A model generated the notes under the pieces. It had not been told where the DNA came from. It saw only the letters and a program-made list of their open reading frames with translations, and did not search any database. Position numbers and translations under genes: made by a program. Below are positions 26,201 to 39,200 of a DNA stretch of 64,000 nucleotides, in pieces (the first letter of the stretch is position 1; the number at the start of each line of letters is the position of its first letter). The DNA lies in NCBI GenBank assembly GCA_013365325.1, contig JABVXV010000027.1, forward strand, positions 248,001 through 312,000, written 5' to 3'. Source of the DNA: Dipetalonema caudispina (taxonomy: Eukaryota; Nematoda; Chromadorea; Rhabditida; Onchocercidae).

Positions 26201-29200
26201 TTCAAAGTAGACCAGATTATTCGAGAATTGTACATTTTCACGAGGCTTACAGATGTACAGTATGAAGTCGGGTCACAAATCGCGAATCTGTTATCACATT
26301 TTTTGCAGAACGAAGCTCACAAAAGTGTGCTTTCCCTGACTTCGTAGTCGAATATTAATTTAGATTCAGTTGAAATCATCATTACTAATCATATCAGTGT
26401 TCATGTCTGTACTAAACAGCTCTGCCTAAAATCATGACGTTTCTTGTTTTCATCGGACTATTCAAATTATAGTACTTTGAGATGACTGAAGGCAACTTAT
26501 GATGTACAATGATGTGCAACAACTCAGAATCTTGAATTCGTTATTAAAATTAGGATTCTAAGAATTTCGAATTCCTTATTAAAATTTGTTCTATCAATTT
26601 GCAAACATACAGGTTATTCGGTGATGGTTTATGGTTCATATCTGACGAGGCTAGCGACTCTGCAGAGCAATTTGAATTTAGCACTGAATTTCCCTTTGGA
26701 ATATTCACTTGGTCACGCACTGTCACGGGTCATGGAAGTTCTAGATGATACAGCACTAGGTTTTTTTTTTTTTTCAACTTTTCCCATTATTTTAGTTTTG
26801 AATTCCCCAAGCCATGTGATTGCAATCCTGATATTAAAAGTATGAATTCTAATCTTTCAGGAAAAGACTTTATTGTCCATTCTATAACTTCCGATTTTCA
26901 ACGTCCAGATCCTTCTATTCACTGTATTGTAAATTCCGTCGAAGTTGTTATTACAACAAATTGCCTTCGACAGCAGCGTGCTACCCATCTGATTAATTTA
27001 TATTGTACGATTTGTTCACAATTCAAGATCCTCGCTACTGTCTTTCGTTCGTGGGCTGAGGTATGAATAAATTTTATTCCTTTATCTTGCAAATTTCCTT
27101 GTATTTGTATTACGAACGTTTTTGCCCTAAAACCATTTAGAACCATCTATGCATTTTATTCAGACGTAGTATACACTTGGATAAATAAAAAACTTAAGAT
27201 CTCTGTACTGCTGGATTCGACGTTTGTCTGAAACATATAGTCACATGTAAACTGCTGAGATCGTCGGAAATTTTGTAGGTACTAGAATTTGCTAGTGCTG
27301 GGTTTCTGGCATATAATCTTTAAAAAATCTCATGATCTCAAATGAATACTTTTGCGGTGATTGTTTTTCATTTTCTGAAGAGCAAAGTTCAAGAGAAATA
27401 AGTTCAACTTTTTTTATTCGGTTTAAAAAATTTTTGCAGCTGTGTTCGTTAACTAATATACAGTTGGGTGGTATGCCAAAAATTGCTTTCGATATCATGC
27501 TAATTCATTATCTGCAACGCAAGGGATTACTTCCTTTCGTCTTCGAGGTATATTTACGATTTATTGAAGATTTCCATTTTTTTTCTGAGAATTTAATCAA
27601 AAGCTTGATTTGTTTTTCTCAAAAAAAAAAAATTCAAAAATAGTTATGTTTAATAGGGAAGAAAGCCCACATCCACTTTAATTTCAGAATTCAAGTATCT
27701 TACGCTTAACGTAATTTACGTCGACTAATTTTTGTCTGTTTTATACTGCGTGAGCAAATGGAGTCTTTGCAGATTCTAAATGAAGAAGAAATACTGCTGC
27801 TAGACAGTGAAAGTCTTGGATTTGAACATCAAGTAGATAAGATAGTATGTTCTTTTTTTTTCAAGTTGTGTCAAGTAAAGTATATTTTTACATGATTGTT
27901 TTTTGTGTTCACTTTAGAGTACTTATTTCGGTGGTGGCAGTGAAGAATGGAATTTCGGCGAACTTTGGATTGGCTTGTTCCGCTACTATGCTACTGAACA
28001 TCCTGTTGAAGAACTGATACAAATACGTTGGAGAAAAAGGTGTTTGTCAGAAGACTGCACGCGATGGAGCAAAAAACGGCTTGCTGTTGAAGGTTATTTT
28101 ATTCCAATTATTCAGTGGAATTTTAATCAGTCAAATAAAAATAGTTTTTGAATTTTTCAAACTTCTTCACTGAAGTCATATTTCCTCATTTCACCTAATA
28201 CCAAAGGTTCTTGCACTATTGAAAGAAGATAGAACTAAAATGATAATTTTCATTATTTTTTATACTTTTTTAGAAATGTAAGAATAGCTTTGTTAATACT
28301 TTTTGTTTTTCAGATCCATTTGCTCCGGATCACGTAATGCAACCACAGCAACGCATTAATGCTTATTTCTCGAGCTGTTTTGTGTCTACTTATTTTCATT
28401 TTGCTTTACCGCGCACTGCGGTTTGTTCGCTAATTCCACATTCCATTATAACGCCCGAAACTATTGATGTACAGATGAAAAAGGTGATTTTTCATCTAAT
28501 GTAGTTGTTTTATTTTTTATTTGAATATAAAATCACCTCTTTTCATTTCGGCACTATTACAGAAACGAAAGCGCAGATCGAGAAAAACCACATTGTTAAA
28601 CGATTCCTGCTCTGATGAAGCTGCAGCAAATAATGATCAAAACAACAGGAGTGATTTTGATGACGCTGATAATTTATGTGAAGGTTTCTTTCCTGAATAG
28701 AATTGGTACAGCTATAACAACAGTAGTTTCTAAAGCTTAATATTCTCTCCAATTTTTATATATTTTTAGACGTGAGAAATCTAGAAGCAAATGAGACACA
28801 AATCACGGAGGTCGATGTAAATAAGCAAAAGATCGCTGCACTAATTAAAACTGGATTGGAAACTGTGCCGCAAATTTGGACAAACGAGGTAATTTTCGAA
28901 GTTTAGTTTTCTTGATTGGATATCCTAATAGCCAATACCGGTGGTATTTTTGTGATTCAATTTGATGCTGATGAAAAAAGCCTTGTTCCTAAAGATGGCA
29001 GTAAAGATTAATATAATATTGATACTTTAAAAAATTTTCGGATTTCAGGTTTCAGTTTTACATTCTGAAGATAACATAAGTCATGATGGAACGACTTTTC
29101 TTCAGAAAATGGTCAGTTTTGTGGATTAATTAAACGGCAATTTTTTACGCAGTGTTCATTTCCCATACAGCTTCAGTAGTGTTCTTTACTTTTTTTAATT

Positions 29201-32200
29201 TAAAAAAAAAGAAAAACAAATAAACCAACACAAAGGGTGGAAATGGAAGCGAACGCATAGGATTAACAGTAGCGGAAGTAAACTGTAACAACAGAATTTT
29301 TTTGCCTACAAATACACGGCAGTAATAGAAATGAAGCAAAATACACGACATGTATTGGGAGTATGATGCAAATAAGATGAAGTTTAAGGTACTTAAAGCA
29401 CATCGTTAAGCCATTGGAAATCTATTTATTCTTTCCTTAATTTTACTGCTGGGTATGACTTTAATCTGGCAGTAGTGTGGAAGTGATAAATTTCCCCAAT
29501 GTTGATAACTTCCTCTTAGCCGAAGTACACATACTCTTAGCTGGGAAATAAATATACAGCTGGCTTCAACTGTAGTAATTTTCTGGTAAAAATATCTGGC
29601 AGACTTCCAATGAAATTGTTATTTTCACATTTTTTGAGGATGAGGACGATGAAAATTCGTTGGCATCTATGAAATGCAAAGATTTGAAAATGTTAGTTCC
29701 CGATCGTGCTGCCTCACTCCTCGATTTCAATACATCTCATAATGATTTAAAAAGAGATGATGCTGATGAAACGTATTGTGATCGTAATGTGACTTCAACT
29801 CTTCAACAACATAATATTCACTTCTCGGAACTTCCTTCAGTTGGTTTCACTTCTTTGAAATCTTGGAACTTCGAAGTATTTTCACTATGAGTGAGTTTGA
29901 AACTGTCGAATTTTTGTGCACTAGCCATTAAATTCTATGACTGGCGCCAGAAATTTCTTAGAGTAGAGCAAGTTGATTCTCAACTTACATGTTTCATTTG
30001 CACTAACTCCAAGCTTACGTAAATTTATTTTAAGTTTGTTTTAAGATTACTTAGAAATCTAGGTATCATTGAAACGCTTTGTTTCAGCGAATGAAAGAAC
30101 TCGAATTGTCAGTGGCTGCTATGCAAAATTCATATATCAAGGAAGAATATTATGTATGATTTTGTGATGCTTTATTTGTGTTTCTATTAGTTTTTCAAAT
30201 GGGTTTTAATTGTTGTGGTATTTATTTCCATCAAACTATTGAATTTTTAGACTTCCAACACTGAGTTTCAGGAAAAAGATCAATTTGCGGCTAGGCTTGC
30301 AAGTGCTTCGATTTTGAAAATCAAATTTCATGATTATGACGAAATGTCCGTTCGCAAGTTATGGTTGGCTTTGAATAGTAATGAATATAATTATCCGTGG
30401 GCTTTGCACTGCTTCACTGGCGGATTGGTATGTTAGTTTAGACTAGTACGACAAAGACACTTGTAAAGCACAAGAGAATTAACTTGAAATTTCGGGAAAA
30501 GACCTAAAGAATTGAGTGGTTTTAACTACGGCGCATTTTCATAGGATAATGTTCAAATCCGTTTTTATTTCCATTCGATGCTCATACTTATGGAGTGTTG
30601 CTTCATCAAATCTTAATTCTTATTGTGTAGAATACTTTTTCAGGAACCAGTGGTACGATGCACATGTTGTAGTGCAGATGGTCATTTGCGAAAAAATTGT
30701 CCTGAACTTATGATTCCAAAACCTAAGAATTTCCCACCGCTAACCAGTGCTCAGAAAAGAATAATTGATCTTATCATCTCCGATATTTTCAGTAATTCAT
30801 TTCAAACAAATACTTTAGATTGGAGTGTTTTTGCAAAAAAAATGTATTGACGTAGTTGCATCCGTCAATTCATACATTAATATTTAAGGATCTTTTTTCA
30901 AATTTTATCAGTTACTTAGTTTGAAACATCTTCATCTGGGAAAGCAGTTATACTCTTCCAAATTTGCATTTTTACTTATTGACCATGGTTTCTAGTACTG
31001 GATAAATTTAAGCCGAATAAATCTAAGAAAGAGTGTAGCGAAAGTGCATCCATCAGTGTTTTCTTCTGCAAATTCAAATTTCATGTTTCACGAGTAATAG
31101 AAACACATTCTGCGTTAGATTTCAAATAACAGCAGTATTAAAATTAAGAAAGAAAAGAAAAGCAGAAAGTGATTCTGAAACAAAAAAATTAGAACTGGAG
31201 AAATAGGAAAAAACTAAATAAATTTAACTTTTTAATAGGGAAGGATATCAAGTGTTTGTCAAACTAAGTGCTGGCAAGTTAAAGGAATTCTAATTTCCAA
31301 CAAATATATTTTTCAGATACAATGCGAATAAGACCCTATTATGTGTACCATATGTCAGCGCTGTGCCGCGAACTTGAAGGTTACCTTCGGCGTTTTTATC
31401 GTACTGATTGTCATCTTTCATTGTTCGGTTCAGCTGGAAATGGATTCGGTCTTTTAGGTTCTGATGCTGATATTTGTCTTCGGTTTGGACCAGAAGTGAG
31501 ACCTGAAGTAAATTTTAAAATGATTTTTGTTAAGTCTGATCAATATCTTTCAATTTTTCAATCAAAATTCATGAGATTCGTTTTATCATATGATTTATGA
31601 AATTCAATTTACCATTAATAAGAAAAATGGTGATAAATTTCACAAATTCCAGATGACAAATTTTTCAAATTTGACTATTTCCTATTAGAGATGAAACATT
31701 CCTACAGGACATCGATTCGGCGGAAGTCATATGTAAAGTCGCTGAGGTAGTTCGTAAAATGCCCAACGTTTCATTTGTCTGCGAAATTCCACATGCTAAA
31801 GTACCAATCGTGAAGTTCCGTTGTCGTAATCACTATCATCTTGAGGCAGAGTAAGTATTTTACGTAAACCAAGAGAGCATACCTCATTTAATTGTTTAAA
31901 TTACCAACTGGAATTTATTTCCAATCGAATCTGTTGACTTACATTAGTTATATACCTTTATTAATAATTGTTGAATAGTTCTAAAGTACACAATTTTTTT
32001 TAAAGCAATCTCGATTACAAAAATATTCAGTTTCCTTTGGATTTCAATTGATTTTTAGTGTGTCACTGTATAATGTGCTAGCATTAGAGAATACACATTT
32101 GTTGCGGACATACAGTAAGCTTGATCGACGAATACATCAGTTAGGAATAATGACAAAAATTTGGGCTAAAAACTGCGAAATTGGAAATGCATCGAAAGGA

Positions 32201-33598
32201 AGTCTGTCATCCTATTCATATATAATCATGCTTATTCACTATCTTCAGCGAACAAATCCACCAGTTGCTCCATTCCTCCAAGAAGTTTGTTTTACTTTTT
32301 ATCATTTCCGAATTTTTTTCCCATTTTCTTTCCCAACTGTTTTTATTACCCATATTGACGAGGACATTACTTATTTTTCCTTATTTAAACTTTTTAATAG
32401 TCCATTATTTGGTGAGTATAGGATGATTTTCTTTCAGATAGCACCACCTGGAAGATGTAGAGAACCAGTAATAATTGATGACTGCGATGTGTACTTTTGT
32501 AGTTTTGAAGATTTGGTTAGTTTTCAAATTCGCATTTTTCATCCCTTCCTCTTTCTTTTTATTTGTATCATATCATGTTCGTTTTCCTTCATACACATTT
32601 TTCCTATATTATGTTAAGCTTTGTCTTTCTCAAAATTTGTCCTCTTACTATTTGTATTATTTTGTAAACGTATATTTACGTTAGGAATGGACAATTCGCA
32701 ACCGATCAACTGTTGGGGAATTGTGGATAGGCTTTTTGGATTATTTCGGGGCGAAATTTGATTTTGCACGAGAAGTTGTACAAATTCGACAAACTCCACC
32801 GCTTATGAAGTTGGACAAAGGCTGGCAATCTAGACCGATTGCCATTGAAGATCCATTTGATCTCACTCATAATCTTTCTTCTGGTGTTCATTCCAAAAGT
32901 AAGCAAAATTTAAGTGGACTGTATTATTATAAATGTTGAGATGGTCTGATATAGGCAGAATAAAAAGATGTCGAAAAATATCATCAATTAGTGCAGTAGT
33001 ACTTGTCTTAGTGTGATTAATTGAAACAAGTTATTTCATGAAGGGGCTATCTGTAAATCCTTTAGCCTAAAAGTCACTTTTGAACCGAACCATTGAATTT
33101 TCCAAAATTTCTCCCTTATTTCACTTTATTTCCCGAGTGGTAGGTTTAATATCACGAGGTTAATGATTAAATGAACGAAAAATATGCAAGTTAGTCAAGT
33201 TCGGATTCATTTTCAGCAATGGCATATATACAGAAATCATTTATACAAAGTTGGGAGAAATTTAGTATCTTATCCGTCCCGGATTCAAAGCTAAATCATA
33301 ATGCACTTGTGCTTTATGCGGTAAGCCCCGTCTTTCTGGTCAATTTTTTCTAGTATAGTCTCTTACTGGTTCCTTTATTTTGTCATCTAATTTGTGAAGA
33401 AATAAAACTGCTAGGACAGTTTTGTTTGTTTTAATTCTACATTTTTATTTCTTCATTCTTTCAGTCTGTTTTGCTTTCAAACTGTCGTGTGGGCAGTGGT
33501 CCTCCATTAGATCGCAACTGTTGCCACCGATGTCGACAAATTGGACATTTCGTAATGGATTGTCCCTTGGGAATGAAAGATAAGAAACGAAACAAGTA
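23249..33598 (+). CDS. terminal uridylyltransferase, TUT4/TUT7-like (PUP/CID-1 type)
   Basis: Thirty exons in phase: 23249-23368, 23560-23736, 23879-24019, 24174-24341, 24747-24900, 24955-25115, 25235-25336, 25430-25646, 25753-25946, 26144-26324, 26613-26759, 26861-27060, 27440-27547, 27773-27844, 27918-28092, 28314-28483, 28563-28683, 28770-28888, 29049-29111, 29603-29875, 30088-30153, 30251-30427, 30644-30791, 31317-31507, 31708-31850, 32059-32284, 32438-32515, 32685-32898, 33217-33320, 33465-33598; about 1514 aa. Domain order is as in human TUT4/7: C2H2 finger (about 451-473); first nucleotidyltransferase with VYGSYLTR then SNLNLALNFP, both usual Asp replaced by Asn; PAP-associated region; CCHC knuckle (about 1107-1120); second nucleotidyltransferase with LFGSAGNGFGLLGSDADICL and EADVSLYN, giving an intact Asp triad; second PAP region; CCHC knuckle (about 1490-1503). 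Such enzymes add uridines to RNA 3' ends. C. elegans relatives are PUP-1/CID-1/CDE-1 and PUP-2. The stop TAA overlaps a consensus donor (AACAA/GTAAGT), so a further exon is possible. Confidence 0.88.
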
Positions 33599-36232
33599 AG
33601 TCTTTAATTTGGAATCATTTCTTGTTTTTTAGTTGTATATTTCATCTTCCTAAATGTACAAAATGTTTGTGATAAATTTTCTCAACAGTAATAAAAATCG
33701 AAAATATCTTAATATGAAAAAAATATTTCTAGATCCTTCTTTTTTATTGCCTCGAATTTCTCATTAATAATTTTCTTATACGGATTCAAAATCCCCAAAG
33801 TATATTTCAATGAAACATTTGGTGGGTAATAAACCAAAAGCCGCCGAGAAGTATAGATAATGGTAAGGATACAGAATAATCATGGATAACTCTCTGAAAA
33901 ACCAGAGCAGCAGTAAACAAATTAAATATAGTGAGCTATGCAAAGTATATGATATCATCAATCTTTCTAAAGTACTCATCATTTACACTTCACCAAACAG
34001 AAATTTCCGATTTTCGCTGCTACGAGTAACCAACCTATAGTAATCTACAGTAAACTCCACATAGCTGCAAACTGGTGTATGGGATCGAAACGTTTTGATC
34101 CTTTGATCCATCGTATCTGTTTTACTTCCATTTCCTTCCCTTACCTTATACATTAATTCTGAACGAGTTATCCACAGCTACTATCGGTTTGTTAACTGTG
34201 TATTTCAGTTTAATAATTCATTGGCTAATTGAGGCCGAAAAAAGATTTATGGGAGATCGTTTTGGAGCAGAAATATAGCAATATCACACAAATTAGTTTA
34301 CTTTTGCTACCACTAGCATCATTTCTTTACTATTCATTCATTTGATATGTCGTTCCTTCACGTACGGTATTACTTCATGTTGTATTTATTCGTTAGAATG
34401 AATTGTTGATGCTTTAGTGTATCGACAAAAGTTCTTCCTCTTTGTATATATAATTCTTTTGTAGGTAGTGCTAATCTGGGAAGTCCCTGAATTAATACAA
34501 TTTCTGTTACCGTCAGTGATCACTGCCGAAATAATTTAAAGAGATCTCAGCGAAAAGCGACCAAATCAGACATAATGTGAAATAGAAGCGAAATTTTATC
34601 GTTATCATTGTTTTGATTTCTCTCAAATGTAACAATATACTAATTCGTATATATCAGCCACCACATCATTTATTTCCAATTCCCTTTATCGACTTACGAT
34701 GTTTGAGATTTTAGATGCAACATATCGTTATTGACCATTCATTTTCTAATAGTTAATTTCTAATAAAAGCCTATTGGAAATTTGATGAAATGTCGTATCC
34801 GAACGTGTTCGATCACTTCTGGAGGCGATTAATTTTTTCTGCTGTAATTTTCGCCTAATGTAGTAATACAAGGAATGTAATGTAATGCTGTGCTAAAATG
34901 ATTTACTGTGCTTTGAAATTTATTCTTGATTCGTCTTTGTTTACTCGTTTTTTCTAACTATGATTGGGTTTTACTGGTGCTTTGGATTTTATGTCGTAGT
35001 ATGAATTTTCACATCTATTGTATTATTGTTTTCAACCTTTCTATGAGTAGTCAACTTTTTTGAATTTCAGAGAAACTTTTTTAACAAATTAATTAAACAG
35101 TCTTTCTTTTGAAAAGGGATTTTTTCCACTTGATTCTGGTAAAGATAAGTTAGGATATCATTTCAGAATGGGGATGCACAAAAAATGCAAAGATATGATG
35201 CTGTTTGACTTTCTCTTTTCTTCCTTTATCAACGGAAGTATTGTACTATAGCCTTAAAAAAAGCGGTTGTCAAGATATTTAAGCTAGTTTTCCTTTTTTG
35301 ATTCCCTGTCTGAATTTAACACTACTCTTTCTGTGAAATGCAACTTACGGTTATTATTTTGGCATCGTTAATTGCTTTGTGTTATTTGCACCAAAATTTT
35401 CCTGATGACATTAGTTTGTTTCAAATTGGGATATGAATTTGATTGATGTACTTCAACTAAACCAACTGTGTTATGGTACCTACATTCATTCCTACTTCTA
35501 ATGTGTATCTTTTTCATAAACATCTGATATCTCAGGAATGCTATTTAATTGTTTATTTTTGCTGTAAGGATATGATTTTGTTATACTGTCATATCGTAGT
35601 TGCTTAAGATGTTTTTATGGCCTGCGACAAGATTAATCTCCCAAAACATTTTTTGCTCTTTTTATTCAGATGTTTAATAGCTTAATTTATGGTAATAGTT
35701 TTAGCTCCGTTGTGTCATTTTTGCATTGTGATGTCGTTATAGAAATGTCGCCATTGTTCCGTTATTGATTCATTAAACTTTTTGGCTAATTAGAAAGCAA
35801 CTAACCTTAAAAGTAGCTGTTAAAAGTTAATTTAACGTAACGCGTAACAACGAACATGTTGCATGCTACTATTTATGAAGGCGAGTTTTTTAATTACCTG
35901 GAATTTCCAATCTGTTGAATTTCCGTGAGTTAATTCAGGATTACGATAAGGTGGATAGAAAAGGAGTGGACATAAGCATCAGACTTTTTGTAGAGGCCAG
36001 TTCTTCTTAATCATAATTTTCAGTAATGCCTCTGTTTTATTAGCTTGAAATACTTGCGTTTGAAGAGCTAGGCTGGTTCCTGTCATGAAATTTTCTATCC
36101 GTTTTTCAGAAAGTTATCCATTGAATCTTAAATCTATAAATCGTACTAAAAGGGAGATTCTGACTATATAATTGAAAAGGGCACACCGGATAAGTGTTGC
36201 CTTGCGAAGGATTCTGTGTGGGTATATAATTG
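33599..36232. other. intergenic region before HIRA
   Basis: 2.6 kb between two plus-strand genes. I found no convincing exon chain. The sequence GTTTTTCAG at 36101-36109, about 124 bp before the HIRA ATG, is a possible trans-splice acceptor. AATAAA-like sequence near 34762 could be a distal poly(A) signal of the upstream gene. Short open stretches after AG at 34184 and 34208 could extend the uridylyltransferase but are too weak to call. Confidence 0.4.
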
Positions 36233-39200
36233 ATGCAGTTAACGAATCCAGTATGGATTCATCACTCAGGTAAGTGTATGATTGGATTTCGTATAAAATG
36301 ATGGTTTTGAAATTTTATTCCTATTTCTTCATTTATTGATATTCCTATGTATTCATCAAATATTCAATCAATTAGTCTACATCTTCGTTTTTTAGTAATT
36401 TTGAACTTTAGGTGGTGCAATCTACTCGGTAGATATTCATCCAGATGGTACGAAGATAGCAACATGCGGACAAGGTGGTGAAGGTGGTTCAGGCCTCGTG
36501 ATTATCTGGAATGTGAAACCAGTAATTAACGAAAAAGCTAGTCAGGAGACATCGTGCAGTCGACTCCTTTCTCGAATTCTACATCAAAGTAATTTAGGGG
36601 CTTTTCATGTTAGATTCTTCACATTCAATTTAATTAAGATTGTTTATTTACTGCTGTTTAGAAATATCTGTCGTATTATCTTATATTTTTATATCCATAG
36701 CTTTATCAAACCGTAGAGAAATTGACAGCGGTGAAGTGAAGGCAGACAGCTTTAAAGTACCGGTATATTACTACATCTCCGTATTACTGCAATCTTTGCT
36801 TTAATATGTGGTAAATGCAGTTATTAAATTTTTGTACATAATGTTTTGTTAATTTAGATTGTGTTAATTGTGTTCGTTGGTCTCCGGATGGAACATTTCT
36901 TGGATGTGCTGGTGATCAACAATCATTAACACTCTGGGAATTTGGTGGTCGAGTTTTCAGTGCTGGAACTATTGGTTCTGTGGTAATTTTTTATGAATGA
37001 AATCAGTCATTCCGTATACTCGTACATAAGTATTGTGAAAACTCTTCATAATCGATTTTTGGACCCTTCATCATTATTTTTTGAAGTCAAAATAATTATT
37101 TCAGGAGTTAAAATGTTTGTGCCTTTAAATAAAACATATTTCAGGATTCCGTTAATGTCGAAAAATATCGGGAGAAATACCGATTGTATGGGCATTCGTT
37201 AGATGTGTTACATCTTGAATGGTCCAAAGATGGCCGCTATCTTGCATCTTGTGGGATGGATCATGCTGTGATTATTTGGGATGCTCATAATTTACCGAGT
37301 ATATATTTTTGGAATATTACTTTTCCACTTTTTTAGATTCTAATGAAAAGAATTTCGGAATTGTTGTTCTTTGGTCTTATTCATCAGTTGATTTCGTTAT
37401 GTAATGAAGTTTCAGAAATTTTCAGACAAGGTGGTATCATTAACAGTTGAACGAGGTGGGCATCAGGGCATTGTGAAAGGAGTAAGCTGGGATCCAATTG
37501 GAAAATTTCTTGCTACGCAATCAGCTGACAAGTCTGTGAGAATCTGGACCACTGACAATTGGCAGTGCATCAAAGTAGTCATGGATCCTTTCATTGAGGT
37601 TTGTTAAAAAGAATTTACTAGAAAAAGAAAGAAGTTTACAGCAATAAACCGTCATGTATTAAGAAATTACAAGGATTTCTTGAATCTTTTAACATTGAAA
37701 TGTCAGTTAGTCGATCGATGTTTCAGTTATTTGCATTCAAGATTTTTCGAAGCTTCTAGGTTCACTTTTTGAGGAGAATTCATTTTATTCGTTTTAATTT
37801 GAAGAACAATTCGAAACTTGGAAAATGATTGCATGCTATGTTTTTGCAGAGTAGCCAGTCTACTATGTTTTGTCGATTGGACTGGTCACCAGATGGTACT
37901 TACCTGATAGCCCCATGTGCGAGTAATAATTCCGGTCCAACTGCTCACCTGATACGACGAAAGGTTAAAAAATTTTGTGCGGAATAGTCATATAACTAAT
38001 TCTCTTACCTACTAGTTACTTATTTTGCACTAGAATTTAATTTTCAATGTTTATTTAAGAAAGACATTACTTATTCACTAACAGCTATAGTATTTTGAAA
38101 ATTTTGTTTCATTTGATATCCAGGATTGGGATACTACGCTGGATTTAGTTGGTCATCGAAAAGCTGTAACAGTGGTTCGGGCTTGTCCTCGTATGATTGA
38201 ATATCAGAATTACAAGGTTTTTGAATTAAATCAACTTAATAATTTCAGAAATACTGAAATTTTTTTTCTAGAATCATTCCATCAGTTTTTCATTTCACTT
38301 CAGATCTTTCATCACTTTTACATTTAACTGTCTGTTTTATCTTATCTCTATCTATATTTACATCAGTTTTATTAAATATCATCCCTGATTTTATGTAAAA
38401 CTTTTTCACGGTTCATCAAATTAAAGAAAATTATTGCAGGGTAATCGTCTTCAAGTAAGCTGTATAGCAATGGGTAGTCGTGACAAATCATTAAGCGTTT
38501 GGTTGTTACCGAATGTAGATCGACCTTTAGTTGTTCTGTACAAACTTTTTAAGCATTCGATACTTGATTTTTCATGGTAAACACTTATTTTTTTGCTTGC
38601 AAAGTCGAAAAATTACGTACGAATCAATTGATCACATTTTACTCTGATCTTAAAAATTACTCGATATCAGCTTTATAACATTACCGGTACAGCACCGGTA
38701 GAAGTAAGCACTATCTCAAATGACTGCAGGAATGATTATCATTTAACTATTTGCTCGATGGATGGAACAGTGAAATCAATTGTGTTCGATGCGAAGGAGT
38801 TAGGACGGTTACTTACTGCTTCTGAAATGGTATTTTCAATGATTCTTTCAAGTTGATTAATCTTCATTCTTTTTTGTCTTTTTCTTTGCATAATAATTTT
38901 GATAAGGAAAAAAGAGAGGGATATATCATTTGCTGTTTATGTTTATTGTGTTCACTGATGCTTTTAAGGGTGATCTATGTGAACGAATGTATAGTCGTCG
39001 GCCGTTGCAATATTCTGATCAACTAAATAATGGACATCAGTTGTTGTCTTCCAAGGATTCTAATCGAATGTTTGTTGATGACCTGAAAAAACTTCAAAGC
39101 GAAAAACAAGAGCCGAAACAGTCGAAAATTTACGACAGTGTTTCTTTCACCTCGTCGAAAGTAAAAGAACTTTCTAGCAGTGAAACCGCTGTCCGTGCAC

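Noticed and set aside
34184..34240. Possible tiny extra 3' exons of the uridylyltransferase
   Set aside because: Phases fit, but the pieces are only a few codons each and have no family match; chance is likely.
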